Positions 1 to 12,612 are shown, counted from the first letter of the stretch. The stretch is DNA of 64,000 nucleotides from Deltaproteobacteria bacterium (GCA_011526105.1 WYAZ01000191.1:124001-188000); one strand, 5' to 3'. Notes: generated from the letters alone by a model not told the origin. Numbers and translations: made by a program.

Positions 1-152
1 CCGAAGAACACCGCGAGAGAACGTGCCCAGAGGGCGGACAGAGGAAGCAGAGCGAGCCCGAGCCAGGGGACGCCCGTTCCCAGCGCGACACCGAGCCCCT
101 CGAGCAGCGCGGCCAGGACCAGCGGCCGGCGCCATCGACCACCCCGGTTCAC
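1..152 (-). CDS. N-terminus of an integral membrane protein (cut by window edge)
   Basis: Reading leftward from a GTG at 152, the frame stays open for 50 codons to the window edge. It gives a basic start (MNRGGRWRRP) followed by two hydrophobic stretches rich in Leu, Ala, Gly and Val, the pattern of an N-in membrane protein with at least two membrane segments. An in-frame stop lies about 20 bases upstream of the GTG and no other start sits between, so the start is well bounded. The gene is divergent from the PpiC-type isomerase at 278. The family cannot be identified from 50 residues. The purine-rich ribosome site is weak. The call rests on hydrophobicity and open frame only. Confidence 0.5.
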   Translation of the reverse strand, partial: MNRGGRWRRPLVLAALLEGLGVALGTGVPWLGLALLPLSALWARSLAVFF

Positions 153-277
153 CGCGTCAGCTTGCGGCCCTCACTCGGCGCGGTCGAACGGAAAAGGCCC
201 TGGAAGCCCCGAAAATCCCTCAGGAAGCCCACCTGCAGCGTTGACCGGAATGAGCGGGTCTTGGTACGCCGCCCCAC

Positions 278-1498
278 ATGCGGAACTCCAGCGCTCTGTT
301 CGCCCTCTGCGCCCTCCTCGGCCTGGCTTGCGACAACCCAAAGAAGACCGAGACCGGGGCTGAGCCCACGCCGGTCACCGCGGCGCAAACAACCGTGCCA
401 GACGCCGGGAGCCCGGCCGACGCCCCCATCGAACTGCCCAAACTCGATGGCCCGGTCGCCAAGGTCAACGGGGTGGAGATCGCCCCCGAAGCGTTCCTCA
501 AGGAGCTCAAGGCCACGCTCGAGCGGTACCAGAGGGCGAGCCATCAGGTGGCGCCGGCCCTTCGCGAACGCCTCAAGGACAACATCGTCCGGCGGCTCGT
601 CGATGCCGAGTTGGTCGCCCAAGAAGCCAAGAAGGCGGGGGTCTCGGTCGCCGAAGACGAGTTCCAGAAGGAGTGGACCGAGCACAAAAAGCGATACGGC
701 TCCGAAGATAGCTTCCAGAGCTTCCTCACGCGCTCGGGAATGGCGGTCGAGGATCTTCAGAACCAATACCGACACAACCTGTTGCGCGAGAAGCTCTTCG
801 CGAAGCTCACCGAGAAGCTCGAGGTGACCGAGGCGGAACGCAAGGCCTTCTACGAGCAGAACAAGGACCGCTACAACAACCCCGAGCAGATCCGAGCGAG
901 CCACATTCTCTTGCGCGTGAAGCCAGACGCTACGCCCGAAGACAAGGCCGCGGTCCGGGCGAAGGCTGAAGACATCGTGAAGCAGGCCAAGGCCAAGGGC
1001 GCTGACTTCATCGCGCTCGCGACGGAGTTCGGTGAGGACCCCACCAAGGACCGAGGAGGCGACCTCGGCTTCTTTGGCAAAGGTCGAATGGTGAAGCCCT
1101 TCGAGGACGCGGTCTTCGCGCTGAAGGACAACGAGATCTCCGGGGTCGTCGAGACCAGCTTCGGCTTTCACATCATCAAACGGACCGGCTACAAGGCGGC
1201 CAGCACCCAGACCTACAAAGAGCTAAAGGAGCAGATCGACCGCTCCGTTCGCTCACGCAAGCGGAACGAGGCCATCCGCGACTCGCTGAAGGCGTGGCGC
1301 GAGACCGCCCAGATCGAGATCCTCCTCAAAGGCGACCCGAAGCTCATCGAATCGGGGGGGGGGCGTCCACAAGGCATGCGCGGACCCGATGGCGCCGCGC
1401 TTCCCATGAAGATGCTCCCCAAGCCGAGCACGGTGGACCGCCCCGCGCGCCTGAACCCGGGCGTCATCCCACCTCGCCCCGAAGGCTCCGCTCAGTAG
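278..1498 (+). CDS. Lipoprotein parvulin-type peptidyl-prolyl isomerase (SurA/PpiC family)
   Basis: A 406-residue protein with a lipoprotein signal peptide (lipobox LGLAC, Cys18), a SurA-like N-terminal helical region (starts near [14 protein letters not shown], about residue 65), and one parvulin domain at about residues 205-310. The parvulin domain shows the family motifs [28 protein letters not shown] and [10 protein letters not shown]. The family isomerises prolyl bonds and chaperones outer-membrane proteins. Lipid anchoring places this one at a membrane facing the periplasm. Only one parvulin domain is present, against two in Escherichia coli SurA. The C-terminal 60 residues are Pro/Gly/Met-rich. 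gltX follows after 23 bp, so the genes are probably cotranscribed, although their roles are unrelated. Confidence 0.93.
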   Translation: MRNSSALFALCALLGLACDNPKKTETGAEPTPVTAAQTTVPDAGSPADAPIELPKLDGPVAKVNGVEIAPEAFLKELKATLERYQRASHQVAPALRERLKDNIVRRLVDAELVAQEAKKAGVSVAEDEFQKEWTEHKKRYGSEDSFQSFLTRSGMAVEDLQNQYRHNLLREKLFAKLTEKLEVTEAERKAFYEQNKDRYNNPEQIRASHILLRVKPDATPEDKAAVRAKAEDIVKQAKAKGADFIALATEFGEDPTKDRGGDLGFFGKGRMVKPFEDAVFALKDNEISGVVETSFGFHIIKRTGYKAASTQTYKELKEQIDRSVRSRKRNEAIRDSLKAWRETAQIEILLKGDPKLIESGGGRPQGMRGPDGAALPMKMLPKPSTVDRPARLNPGVIPPRPEGSAQ

Positions 1499-1521
1499 CG
1501 GACCGACCGCACGCCGTCGCC

Positions 1522-2991
1522 ATGACCACCGATCGTCCCGTCCGAGTACGTGTCGCCCCCAGCCCTACGGGCGAGCCGCACGTAGGCACCGCCTACATCG
1601 CACTCTTTAACCTGGCCTTCGCCCGCAAGAACGGAGGCAAGTTCGTGCTGCGCATCGAAGACACCGACCGAGAGCGGAGCCGCCAGGAGTGGGAGGACGA
1701 GATCATCGAAGGCCTGCGCTGGCTGGGTCTCACCTGGGATGAGGGCCCGGACGTGGGAGGGCCCTTCGGCCCCTACCGGCAGAGCGAACGCAGCGCCATC
1801 TACCACCAGCACATCGAGCTCTTGCTCGAAAAGGGCGAGGCCTATCGCTGCTTCGCCACCCCCGAGGAGCTGGCGCAGCTGCGCGAGGAGCAAAGAGCAC
1901 GCAAAGAGACGTCGAGATACGACGGACGTTGGCGCGACCGCAGCCCGGCCGAGGTCAAGGCGGCCATGGACGCCGGTCTGCCCTTCGTGGTGCGCATGAA
2001 GATGCCCCTCGAAGGGGAGACCGTGCTCTTCGACGAGCTCCGAGGCGAGGTGCGGATCGACAACCGACAGGTGGATGACCAGATCCTGATGAAGTCGGAC
2101 GGCTTCCCCACCTATCACCTGGCGAATGTGGTCGACGACCACTTGATGGGCATCTCACACGTCATCCGGGCCGAGGAGTGGATCAGCTCCACCCCCAAAC
2201 ACGTCGTCCTGTACCGAGCCTTTGGCTGGGAGCCGCCCAAGTTCATCCACATGCCTCTGCTTCGAAACGCGGACAAGTCGAAGATCAGCAAGCGCAAGAA
2301 CCCGGTCTCCCTGCTCGACTACAAGTCCCGTGGGTTCTTGCCGGAGGCCGTGTTGAACTACCTCGCGATGCTGGGTTTTTCGATGCCGGATGAGCGCGAG
2401 ATGTTCACGGTGGAGGAGTTCTTTGAGAACTTCACGTGGGATCGTATGTCGCTGGGCGGGCCCACCTTCGACCTGGCAAAGCTCACCTGGCTGAACGGAC
2501 GCTACTACCGCGAGAAGCTCAGCGACGACGCCTGGGTCAAGCTGCTGCGCGACGACCTCCTCTCCGAGGAGATCTTGCGTAAGCTGGTGCCGCTGATCAA
2601 AGAGCGCATCGACACCAGCGAGCAGTTCATCCCCGCCGTCGACTACTTCTTCTCCGGCGAGCTCACCTACGAAGCCAGCATGCTCGTCTCGAAGGGCAAG
2701 ACCCCCAAAGAGACCCGAGAGGTCCTCGAGAAGTACGGGGACGAGATCGACCGGCAGGTGGACTTCAGCGCCCCCGCCCTCGAGGCCCTGTCTCGCGGCT
2801 TCGCGGAGTCTCAGGGCTGGAAGGTTAAAGACCTCTTCATGCCCCTGCGGGTGGCCATGACCGGACGCACCGCCACTCCGCCGCTCTTCGACACCCTGAG
2901 CGTTTTGGGCAGAGCCAAGGTGCGTCGGCGCCTGCGCCAGGCTCAGGACCTCCTGAAGGCCCTGGCGGAAGCCGAGAACAAGAAGAAGTGA
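1522..2991 (+). CDS. gltX: Glutamyl-tRNA synthetase
   Basis: Class I aminoacyl-tRNA synthetase that charges tRNA-Glu (and, in bacteria lacking GlnRS, may also mischarge tRNA-Gln). The 489-residue product begins [20 protein letters not shown], containing the HIGH-type signature (HVGT). The KMSKS-type loop reads [12 protein letters not shown] at about residue 250. Length is normal for the family. The ATG at 1522 is chosen because the catalytic fold begins immediately after it. The open frame extends further upstream only through unrelated sequence inside the isomerase gene. The stop overlaps the GTG of hutI by 4 bp, so the two are translationally coupled. The start of 2988 for hutI supports this boundary. 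Confidence 0.97.
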   Translation: MTTDRPVRVRVAPSPTGEPHVGTAYIALFNLAFARKNGGKFVLRIEDTDRERSRQEWEDEIIEGLRWLGLTWDEGPDVGGPFGPYRQSERSAIYHQHIELLLEKGEAYRCFATPEELAQLREEQRARKETSRYDGRWRDRSPAEVKAAMDAGLPFVVRMKMPLEGETVLFDELRGEVRIDNRQVDDQILMKSDGFPTYHLANVVDDHLMGISHVIRAEEWISSTPKHVVLYRAFGWEPPKFIHMPLLRNADKSKISKRKNPVSLLDYKSRGFLPEAVLNYLAMLGFSMPDEREMFTVEEFFENFTWDRMSLGGPTFDLAKLTWLNGRYYREKLSDDAWVKLLRDDLLSEEILRKLVPLIKERIDTSEQFIPAVDYFFSGELTYEASMLVSKGKTPKETREVLEKYGDEIDRQVDFSAPALEALSRGFAESQGWKVKDLFMPLRVAMTGRTATPPLFDTLSVLGRAKVRRRLRQAQDLLKALAEAENKKK

Positions 2992-4181
2992 CCGCGCGAC
3001 TCGTCCTCAGGAACGCGAGCGAGCTCTGCGTGCCGGAACCCGACGGGCGGGAGATTCAACGTCTGCCCCGACACGCGCTGTACGCCGAGGACGGGGTCAT
3101 CCGGTGGGTGGGCCCCGAGGACCAGCTCCCGCCCGAGAGCCGAGGGGCTGAGGTCGTGGACGCCCAGGGCGGCGCGGTGCTGCCCGGCCTCATCGACGCC
3201 CACACGCACCTCGTGTTCGCCGGCGACCGCGTAAGCGACTTCAGCCTCCGCGCGCGCGGTGAGAGCTACAGCTCGATCCTGGCCCAAGGCGGCGGCATCT
3301 ACACGACGGTCAACGCCACCCGCAGCGCGGGCTTCGGTGAGCTTCTGGACCTCACTCGCAAACGGCTCGTCTCTCGCGTTTCTCGGGGCATCACCACCAC
3401 CGAGATCAAAAGCGGCTACGGGCTCACCGCAGCGCACGAGTTGCGGATGCTGGAGGTCGTGAAGGCCCTTCGGGGGGAAGGCTTCGACGTGGAAGGCACG
3501 CTGCTCGCGGCTCACGTCATCCCCAAAGACATCCCGCGCGAAGACTACCTGCGCTCGATCACGCACGAGATGATCCCGAAGGTCGCACAGGAGGGCCTCG
3601 CCCGCTTCGTAGACGTCTTCGTCGAGGCCAACGCCTACACCGCGGCCGAAGCGGAGCGCATCTTCTCCGCCGCGACAGAGCACGGCCTCTTGCCGCGCGT
3701 GCACGCCGAGCAGATCACGAACAGCGGCGGCTGCCTGGTCGCGGCTCGGCTCGGCGCCAGCTCCGCGGATCATCTCGAGCGCGCGAGCGACGCTGACCTC
3801 GCGGCGCTTGCACGCGCCGGCACGGTGGGGGTCTTTCTGCCCGGCGCCATGACTTTCCTCGGGGATCACGCGCCCCACCTCGGCCTCGCCGCGCGCAAGG
3901 CGGGGCTCGAGGTCTGTGTGGCCACCGATCAGAACCCGGGTTCGTCGCCGCTGTCGTGTCTCGCCACCGCAGCCATGCTCGCGGTGACGCAGATGGGGCT
4001 CACGGTGGAGGAGTCGCTGCGCGCCATCACGCTGGGCGCCGCCCATGCCTTGCGACGCACAGACATTGGGACGCTCGAGGTCGGACGCAAGGCCCGCTTC
4101 GTGGTGCTCTCACACCCCGACAGCCGGGCGCTCATCTATGGTTTTTCGGAGCCACCCATTCTTCGGGTGGTGGGCGCCTGA
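2988..4181 (+). CDS. hutI: Imidazolonepropionase
   Basis: Amidohydrolase-superfamily enzyme that hydrolyses imidazolone-5-propionate to N-formimino-glutamate in histidine degradation. The 397-residue protein is full length for HutI. It has the metal-binding HxH in [10 protein letters not shown] (about residue 70), the segment [11 protein letters not shown], the AEQITNSGG region and the [10 protein letters not shown] metal/substrate motif near residue 310. Translation starts at GTG with a 4-bp overlap onto gltX. Other histidine-degradation genes (hutH, hutU, hutG) are absent from the window, so the rest of the pathway would have to be encoded elsewhere. The gene converges on the DUF507 gene with a 6-bp gap and no visible terminator. 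Confidence 0.96.
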   Translation: MTARLVLRNASELCVPEPDGREIQRLPRHALYAEDGVIRWVGPEDQLPPESRGAEVVDAQGGAVLPGLIDAHTHLVFAGDRVSDFSLRARGESYSSILAQGGGIYTTVNATRSAGFGELLDLTRKRLVSRVSRGITTTEIKSGYGLTAAHELRMLEVVKALRGEGFDVEGTLLAAHVIPKDIPREDYLRSITHEMIPKVAQEGLARFVDVFVEANAYTAAEAERIFSAATEHGLLPRVHAEQITNSGGCLVAARLGASSADHLERASDADLAALARAGTVGVFLPGAMTFLGDHAPHLGLAARKAGLEVCVATDQNPGSSPLSCLATAAMLAVTQMGLTVEESLRAITLGAAHALRRTDIGTLEVGRKARFVVLSHPDSRALIYGFSEPPILRVVGA

Positions 4182-4187
4182 GACGAC

Positions 4188-4706
4188 TCAGGCCAAGCCG
4201 CGGGCACGCTTGAGCTGCAGCACGATCTTCTCGTACTCCACATCCCACTCGGCGCTGCCTTCTCGCATGTTCTTGAGGCGGCTGCGCGCGTCGCGATCGA
4301 TCTCCTCGTCGATACCGAGGTACTTGACCATGGTGTTGTGGATCTTCTTCCGCATCTCGTGGTCTTCCGCGAAGACCTCCTCGACGTTGCGAGAGTGCAT
4401 GAGGCCTTCGAGCATTTGATTGATGACGTACTCGAGACCCTCTTCGCCGGTCTTGTGCTGACGGGCCTCGGCCAGGCCCTTCTTGACCTGCGCAAAGCGG
4501 TCCGGCGACAGGCCGCGACGGGACAGGGCCTCGCGCGTCTCCTGGTTCAGCCGGTCCTCGGCGTTGCAGTACTCGACCAGGATGGCCGCCACGTCGAGCT
4601 CGGCTTCTTCGAGCTTCGTGTCATCGATCTCGACGTCACCGTCGTCCCGGAGGGTCGAGATGATGTCCTTGGAAATCTTCGGGATGATCTTACGGTACAG
4701 GCGCAT
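4188..4706 (-). CDS. DUF507 family protein
   Basis: A 172-residue acidic, helical cytoplasmic protein that begins MRLYRKIIPKISKDII, the characteristic start of DUF507 proteins of deltaproteobacteria and Aquificae. The start at 4706 is chosen on that homology. An in-frame start 54 bases further upstream would add an unlikely leader. Two similar halves are apparent, each with a start resembling ISKDII/VINQML and conserved Arg/Glu-rich helices, consistent with the duplicated form of this family. Function is unknown. It lies downstream of uvrC by 112 bp in the same direction. That gap contains a TTGACT hexamer on the same strand but no convincing -10 element. Confidence 0.85.
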   Translation of the reverse strand: MRLYRKIIPKISKDIISTLRDDGDVEIDDTKLEEAELDVAAILVEYCNAEDRLNQETREALSRRGLSPDRFAQVKKGLAEARQHKTGEEGLEYVINQMLEGLMHSRNVEEVFAEDHEMRKKIHNTMVKYLGIDEEIDRDARSRLKNMREGSAEWDVEYEKIVLQLKRARGLA

Positions 4707-4818
4707 GGCGAACGGCCCCGAGGTATTAGCTCCCGACGTGCGAGTCAACCAATTACCCAAGAAAGCGTAGAATTCGCGGCAAGATGACGGTTGGCCCGTT
4801 TTTGCGGCTCGTGCGGCC

Positions 4819-6692
4819 TCAAACCTCGGTTTCGGCGCGGGGATGAAAGTGCCGATACACGCGCTCGGCGGCCGTGCGAGGCAGCCCCGGCACCGCTTCG
4901 AGCGCCTCGAGGCTGGCCGCCTTCACCCGCTCGAGACTCCCGAGATGCGAAAGCAGCGCGCGCCGCCGGGCCGCGCCGATCCCGGGAATCTCCTCGAGTC
5001 CCGAACGAAGCGTGGCGCGGTTTCTGAGCTGCCGGTGAAAGGTGATCGCGAAGCGGTGGGCCTCGTCCCGAATTCGGGCCAGGAGCAGGATCTCCGGGGT
5101 GCTTTGCCGCAGCACGATCGGGTCCTTCGCGCCCAGGAGAAATACCCTTTCCGGGGAGCGTTCTGACGCCTCCTCGCCCGGTCCCCCGCCCAGGACCCGG
5201 CTCTTGGCGAGCCCGATGACGTCGAGCCCCATGACACCCACGTCCTGCATGGCGGCCTTGGCCACCCCGAGCTGCCCCTTGCCGCCGTCGATGACGACGA
5301 GGTCGGGCAGGTCCCGCTCTTCGACGCCTCTTTGAAGGCGCCGCGACAGGACCTCGTACATCGACTTGAAGTCGTCCTGGGTGGATGTCGATTTGATCTT
5401 GTAGCGCCGATACGCCGCCTTCGCCGGGCGGCCGTCGACGAAGACCACCTTGGAGCCCACGATCATCCGCCCCTGAAGGTTCGAGATGTCGAAGCACTCG
5501 ATCCTTCTGGGCAGCTTGGCGAGGTGGAGCTTCCTTCTGAGGCCCTCGAGCGTGCGCTCCACCGCCCCGCTGCTCTTGTGGCGCTCCGCCAAGGCGTGCG
5601 CGGCGTTGTCCTCTGCGAGCTCGAGCACCCGAGCCCGTTCTCCGCGCTGCGGGGCGCTGACGATGACCTTCCGACCGCGCCGCTCGCTCAGGATCTCAGC
5701 CAAAGTCGCGGCCGAAGGCAGCGGGATCGAGACCAGCACCTCCTCCGGCACGTCATCCCGCTGCGCGTAGAGCTGTACGAGGAAAGACTCGAGCATGTCT
5801 TCATCCGAGAAGGGTGCGTCCTCCGAGACCGTGCTCCGAACGTCGCGAATGCGGCCCTCACGCACCTCGATGACCGCCACCGCGAAGTCGTTCCCCATGC
5901 GATGCAGGCCGATGACGTCCTGATCACGCAGACTCGAGAGCGCGACGTGTTGAGGTTCGAGCGTCTTCTCGATCGCCCGCAGTTGATCGCGCGTGCGGGC
6001 GGCCACCTCGAAACGCTCGGTGTTCGCGGCCTCCCACATCCGGGCTTCGAGCTTCTTCACCAGCTCCGGAGCGCGTCCTTCGAGAAACGTGAGCACGTCC
6101 TCGACGTTCTCGTGATACCGGTCGCGATCGACCTCGACCACACAAGGCGCTGGACAACGCCCGATCTGAAACTCGAGGCAGGGTCGCGTCCGGTGATAGA
6201 GCACGGAGTCTCGGCAGGTCCGAAGCTGAAAGTGCCGGTTCACCACCCGCAGCGTCTGCCGGGCGGCGCTGGCCGAGTGAAAGGGCCCGAAGTAGCGTGC
6301 ACCGTCCTTGCCCATGTGGCGCACCACTTCGACCCACGGATACTCGTGCTCGGTGTCGATGCGCAGGCAGAGGTACTGCTTGTCGTCGCGCCAGATGACG
6401 TTGAAGCGCGGCTCGTGCTGCCGGATGAGCTCGCGCTCGAGGAGCAGCGCCTCCTTCTCCGAACGCGTGACGATGGTCTCGAGGTCACCGAGGATGTGGC
6501 CGAGCAGCCCCACGAACGCGCGGTAGTCGCTCGTTCCCTCTTGGAAGTAGCTCCTGACCCTCGAGCGCAGGTTCTTGGCTTTGCCCACGTAGATGACGGT
6601 GCCCGAACGGTCGCGCATCAAGTACACGCCGGGGTCCGTGGGCAGCTCCGCGGTTCGACCCAGCCAAGCCTCGACTTGCCCCTTGGCCCGCC

Positions 6693-6696
<4 letters not shown>
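4819..6696 (-). CDS. uvrC: Excinuclease ABC subunit C
   Basis: Nuclease subunit of nucleotide excision repair that makes the 3' and 5' incisions on the UvrB-DNA complex. The 625-residue protein contains the GIY-YIG domain near the N-terminus ([20 protein letters not shown]), a UVR motif that binds UvrB at about residues 205-240, the RNase H-like 5' nuclease domain (RIECFDISN then GGKGQLG), and a helix-hairpin-helix pair at the C-terminus ([16 protein letters not shown]). The cysteines CRDS and [14 protein letters not shown] match the usual cysteine-rich segment. Translation starts at ATG overlapping the uvrB stop by 4 bp, so UvrB and UvrC are made coupled, an arrangement not found in Escherichia coli. 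Confidence 0.97.
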
Positions 6697-8816
<2,120 letters not shown>

Positions 8817-8846
8817 CGTGAGGGCAGCCTAGCAAAGCCTGCCGCT

Positions 8847-10451
8847 TCAGTCGTCTCGAACGTCCCAGCTCGTTCCCTCGCGGGCGTCCTGAAGGGATAG
8901 GCCGAGGGCCGCGAGCTCGTCGCGCAGGGCATCACCCTTCGCAAAGTCCTTGTTTCGCCTGGCCTCGGCCCGGGCCTCGATCTTCGCCTCGATGTCCGCC
9001 GCAGACAACCCGTGCGCGGCGAGGAACTTCTGCTTGCGCCGCAACAGATAGGCCTCCGGTGCTTCGAGGTACACCCCGAGCACCTCACCTTGCGAACGGA
9101 TGAAGCCTCGAATCTGACCGAGGAGCCAGGAGCGCTCTTTCGCCTTGAGCTTCTTTCCGAGACGCTCCTGCTCACGCGCCGCGAGGAGCTCGTTGCCGAG
9201 CGTAAAGAGCTCCTGGACCTCTGCGATGGCTCGCGCGGTGTTGAAGTCGTCCTCCATCGCCTCCTCGAAGATGGCCGTAGGGTTCGAGCCAAACGCCGAC
9301 TCGAAGCTCGGCCCGTCTTCGCTCGGGTTCTGGCGCACGAAGCTGTCCATGGCGGACAGCGCCGCGTAGCTCCGCCCGACCCGCCGCTCCGTGTCCACGA
9401 CCAAGGCGTGCGAGAACCGGATGGGGGTGCGGTAGTGGCTCGACAGCAAGAGCGTGCGGAGCGCCTCGGGCTCGTATTCGGCGATCAGCTCGTGCATCGG
9501 GTAGAAGTTCCCGCGTGACTTCGACATCTTGAAGTCGTCCTCCGCATAGACGTAGCCGCAGGCGCTGCACTTCTCCGGGATGCCCTCCCCGTCCGGCAAG
9601 GTGTGCTCGCACTTTGGGCAACCCTCCGGCATGAGGTTCACGAAGCCGTTGTGCATCCAAATGTGGGCGTAGACCTCGTGCCCGCTGGCGGCGCAGGACT
9701 GGGCGATCTCGTTCTCGTGATGCGGAAACACCAGGTCTTTGCCGCCCCCGTGGATGTCGAAGGTCTCACCGAGGAACTTGCTGCTCATCGCTGAGCACTC
9801 GATGTGCCAGCCGGGCCTGCCCCTGCCCCACGGCGAGTCCCACGCCGGCTCTCCCGGTTTGGCGGCTTTCCAGAGCGCGAAGTCGAATGGAGAGCGTTTT
9901 CGGGTGTCGACCTCGACCCGAGCCCCGGCCTCGAGCTGTTCGAGGTCCAAAAGCGTGCGGCCCGACAGACGTCCGTAGGCGGGAAACTGCTTCACCTCGA
10001 AGTAGACGTCGCCGGCCACCGGGTAGGCCTTCCCGTTTGTGATGATGCGCTCGATGAGCGCCACGATCTCGGGGATGGTCTCGCTCACCTTGGGTTCGTG
10101 AGTCGGGGGGAGGCAGCCGAGCTTGGCGGCGGAGTCGTGATAGAGCTCGATGTAGCGCGCCGCGAGCGCGACCGCCTCGATCCCCTCCTCGTTGGCGGCC
10201 TTGATGATCTTGTCATCGATGTCCGTGAAGTTCCGGACGTAGATGACCTTCGGGTACTGCCGAAGGAGCCAGCGGTACACGACGTCGAAAGCCACCAGTC
10301 CCCGGGCATGTCCGATGTGCGAGGGCGCGTACGGCGTGACCCCGCAGAGATAGAGGCGCACCCGATTCGGATCCAGAGGGGTGAAGACCTCCTTCTTCTG
10401 GCTCATGGTGTTGTAGATGCGCTGGACCATGGGGAGGGCGATGATAGGCAT
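8847..10451 (-). CDS. cysS: Cysteinyl-tRNA synthetase with a zinc-ribbon-like insertion
   Basis: Class I synthetase that charges tRNA-Cys. Motifs in order: [18 protein letters not shown] (zinc Cys and HIGH, about residues 34-50), WHIECSAMS and [18 protein letters not shown] (remaining zinc ligands), and [11 protein letters not shown] (KMSKS at 308-312). Between the HNGFVN strand and KMSKS there is an extra segment of roughly 33 residues with two CxxC pairs (CPKC at 278-281, CSAC at 295-298), where most CysS proteins have only a few residues. The start at 10451 keeps [14 protein letters not shown]. An ATG at 10430 (MVQRIYN) is equally possible and closer to the family norm. The gene heads the leftward cysS-uvrB-uvrC run. 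Confidence 0.95.
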   Translation of the reverse strand: MPIIALPMVQRIYNTMSQKKEVFTPLDPNRVRLYLCGVTPYAPSHIGHARGLVAFDVVYRWLLRQYPKVIYVRNFTDIDDKIIKAANEEGIEAVALAARYIELYHDSAAKLGCLPPTHEPKVSETIPEIVALIERIITNGKAYPVAGDVYFEVKQFPAYGRLSGRTLLDLEQLEAGARVEVDTRKRSPFDFALWKAAKPGEPAWDSPWGRGRPGWHIECSAMSSKFLGETFDIHGGGKDLVFPHHENEIAQSCAASGHEVYAHIWMHNGFVNLMPEGCPKCEHTLPDGEGIPEKCSACGYVYAEDDFKMSKSRGNFYPMHELIAEYEPEALRTLLLSSHYRTPIRFSHALVVDTERRVGRSYAALSAMDSFVRQNPSEDGPSFESAFGSNPTAIFEEAMEDDFNTARAIAEVQELFTLGNELLAAREQERLGKKLKAKERSWLLGQIRGFIRSQGEVLGVYLEAPEAYLLRRKQKFLAAHGLSAADIEAKIEARAEARRNKDFAKGDALRDELAALGLSLQDAREGTSWDVRDD

Positions 10452-10514
10452 AGTTCTCGCCCGGGACCACGGCTTTCTCCGCTCGGCCGGCCCGTTTGAG
10501 CGGGTGGGGCTCGG

Positions 10515-10964
10515 GTGTTTCGACGGGGGCCCATCGAGCGCACGGCCCGCTTGGGATACGATGCCACGGTGCTGCCGGGTCCCACCGAGGCCGCCGCAAG
10601 GGCGCTCTGTCAGTGCATCTTCGACCGTGGGCACGGGATCCCGCCGGATCGAATGAGCTTCGCGCTCGTAGACGTAGACGACTTCACACGGCGCGCGGGC
10701 CCCAAGACCCGGTTTGCGTTTCTCGCGTCACTCTTGTTGCTGCAATGGATCTGGCCGCTCGCCTTCGGGTTTTTCGGTCGGTTTTCCGCGCTCCCTATTT
10801 CTCGCCGCCTCGATCTCTTGGAGAAGATCGAGGCGACGGCACTCGCGCCCATGCTCGTTCTGCCGAAAGCCATGCTCTGCTTGGTGTTCTTCGAACACCC
10901 AGATGCCCTGAAAGAGATCGGCTACGACGGGCGGCCCTTGCGGCTCATCGAGGCCGAGAAGTGA
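10515..10964 (+). CDS. Gluconate 2-dehydrogenase subunit 3-like partner of GMC oxidoreductase
   Basis: A protein of up to 149 residues that reads like the small subunit-3 type partner found next to, or fused to, GMC flavoenzymes. It has the segment ALCQCIFDRGHGIPP, a hydrophobic helix (FAFLASLLLLQWIWPLAFGF), then RFSALPISRRLDLLEKIE and a terminal KEIGYDGRPL. These features fit that family by eye, but no search was run. The start is uncertain: GTG 10515 is the longest, GTG 10569 is plausible, and ATG 10653 would remove part of the conserved region. Its TGA overlaps the GTG of the GMC gene by 4 bp, so the two are coupled and likely form one complex at the membrane. Confidence 0.75.
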   Translation: MFRRGPIERTARLGYDATVLPGPTEAAARALCQCIFDRGHGIPPDRMSFALVDVDDFTRRAGPKTRFAFLASLLLLQWIWPLAFGFFGRFSALPISRRLDLLEKIEATALAPMLVLPKAMLCLVFFEHPDALKEIGYDGRPLRLIEAEK

Positions 10965-12514
10965 CGAAGGGCGCCTATCTCGAGGGTCGAAACCTCGGCC
11001 CCAAGCAGCAGATCGACTGCGACGTCGTGATCGTCGGTTCGGGCGCCGGTGGTGGCCCCATGGCTCGGATCCTCGCGGAGGCGGGGCTCGATGTCGTGGT
11101 GCTCGAGGAGGGCCCTTGGATCCCCAGCGAGGTCTACGGCAAGTTCAGGCCCAGCGAGACGCTCCGTCACATCGGCCGCGAGGCCGGCACCACCGCGGTC
11201 CTCGGCCTCGGCGACACCCCGCTCATCACCGTGATGCAAGGCCGCGCGGTGGGCGGTTCCACGGTGCTCACCGGCGGCGTGTGCTTCCGCGTTCCAGAGA
11301 TGATTCACGACCGCTGGGTGAAGGAGCGCGGGCTCGACATGCTCTCCATCAAGGATCTCGAGCCCGCGTTCGAAGCGGCAGAGCGTGAGAGTTCGGTCGC
11401 CGTCGTGCCCGAAGACATGCGAAGCCGCGCCACCAACAAGTGGGTGGAGGGGGCCACCAAGCTCGGCATCCCCGTCAAGTCGATGAGCCGCAACACGGAG
11501 GGGTGCGTCGGATACGGACGCTGCAACTTCGGTTGCCCGGTGGGGGCCAAAAAGAGCGTCGATCTCGCCTATCTGCCAGCGGCGGTGGCGGCCGGCGCTC
11601 GAGTCTACTCCGACTGCCTGGTGGAGAAGGTGCTGACCAAGGAGGGTCGCGCCCGTGGCGTGCGTGGTCGGCTGCTGTCAGCGCGAGACGCGCGCGGGTC
11701 CGTTCGGCGCGTCGGGCAGTTCGAAGTCCTCGCGAAGCACGTGGTCCTCGCGGCGGGGACCGTGCACACGCCTCTGCTCATGATGCGATCGGGCTTTCGC
11801 TCCCCGCACCTCGGGCGGCACATGACGCTTCACCCGGGCTTCCGGGTGGTCGCCCGTTTTGCAGATCGCCTCGAGGGCTGGAAGGGTGCCCTGCAAAGCG
11901 TCTATGTCGATCACTTCGAGGACCAAGGGGTCACGCTGACCGGGCTTTTTGTTCCGCCCAGCGTGCTCGCGGCCGGTCTCCCCGGCACCGGCCCCGCTTT
12001 TGCGGAGCGAATCCAGAACCTCGATCGCCTCGCGATCTTTGGCGGCATCGTTCACGACGAAGGCGGCGGGCGCGTACATGACGTTCCCGGCCGCGAGCCG
12101 CTGCTCACGTACCGACTCGGCGCCAAGGAGAAAGCAGAGATGATCCACGGCACCAAGATCATCGCCGAAGCGTTCCTCGCCGGTGGGGCCGAGGAGGTCT
12201 ACCTGCCGGTGTTCGGCGCCCCCGCCATGCGCAGCATGGAGGACGTCGGCGGCGTGCTCCACGACCAACTCTCGGCCCGGCGAATGGAGTGTGTCACTTT
12301 CCACCCGCTCGGCACCTGCCGCATCGGCCGGCGCCGCGAGGAGGGTGTGGTCGATGCGTGGGGGAGGAGCTTCGAGCTGCCGAACCTCACCGTCGCCTGC
12401 GGGAGCGTCTTTCCCACCAGCATCGGCGTGAACAGCCAACTCCCCATCCTCGCCATGTCGACGCGCATGGCTTGGCGGCTTCGGGACGAACTCGCACCAC
12501 GGGCCCATGTATGA
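10961..12514 (+). CDS. GMC family FAD-dependent oxidoreductase
   Basis: A 517-residue glucose-methanol-choline family flavoprotein. It has the FAD-binding dinucleotide fold DVVIVGSGAGGGPMARILAE near residue 22, the GGSTVLTGGVCFR segment that covers the flavin, the cysteine-bearing stretch VGYGRCNFGCPVGAK, and the C-terminal active-site region HPLGTCRIG followed by NSQLPILAMSTRMA. The family oxidises alcohols, sterols or sugars; the substrate cannot be told here. There is no signal peptide or twin-arginine motif, so the flavoprotein is probably cytoplasmic or carried by its membrane partner encoded just upstream (4-bp overlap). A single frame runs from 10496, but treating both genes as one protein would skip the subunit's stop, so they are separate. 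Confidence 0.9.
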   Translation: MTKGAYLEGRNLGPKQQIDCDVVIVGSGAGGGPMARILAEAGLDVVVLEEGPWIPSEVYGKFRPSETLRHIGREAGTTAVLGLGDTPLITVMQGRAVGGSTVLTGGVCFRVPEMIHDRWVKERGLDMLSIKDLEPAFEAAERESSVAVVPEDMRSRATNKWVEGATKLGIPVKSMSRNTEGCVGYGRCNFGCPVGAKKSVDLAYLPAAVAAGARVYSDCLVEKVLTKEGRARGVRGRLLSARDARGSVRRVGQFEVLAKHVVLAAGTVHTPLLMMRSGFRSPHLGRHMTLHPGFRVVARFADRLEGWKGALQSVYVDHFEDQGVTLTGLFVPPSVLAAGLPGTGPAFAERIQNLDRLAIFGGIVHDEGGGRVHDVPGREPLLTYRLGAKEKAEMIHGTKIIAEAFLAGGAEEVYLPVFGAPAMRSMEDVGGVLHDQLSARRMECVTFHPLGTCRIGRRREEGVVDAWGRSFELPNLTVACGSVFPTSIGVNSQLPILAMSTRMAWRLRDELAPRAHV

Positions 12515-12552
12515 GGCAGGGCCCCTCGTTCTGAGCCCGAGCCCGTTAAACG

Positions 12553-12589
12553 CCGAGAGCCCGTGCACCTCTCGGTGACGGGCCCTCGG
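12553..12589. terminator. Hairpin between convergent genes, probable bidirectional terminator
   Basis: A 12-bp stem with one mismatch (ccgagagcccgt paired with acgggccctcgg) and a 13-base loop lies in the 98-bp gap between the GMC oxidoreductase and cdnL, which converge. No strong U-tract follows on either strand, so intrinsic termination efficiency is uncertain. Confidence 0.5.
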
Positions 12590-12612
12590 TCCATGAGCTG
12601 AAAGCTCGGTGA

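Noticed and set aside
1294-1521. N-terminal extension of gltX upstream of 1522
   Set aside because: The extension overlaps the isomerase gene in another frame and is basic and low-complexity; GltX homology begins at 1522.
10496-12514. One 672-codon fusion of a subunit-3-like domain and GMC oxidoreductase
   Set aside because: The upstream conserved segment lies in a different frame that ends at 10964, so two overlapping genes explain the conservation better than one.
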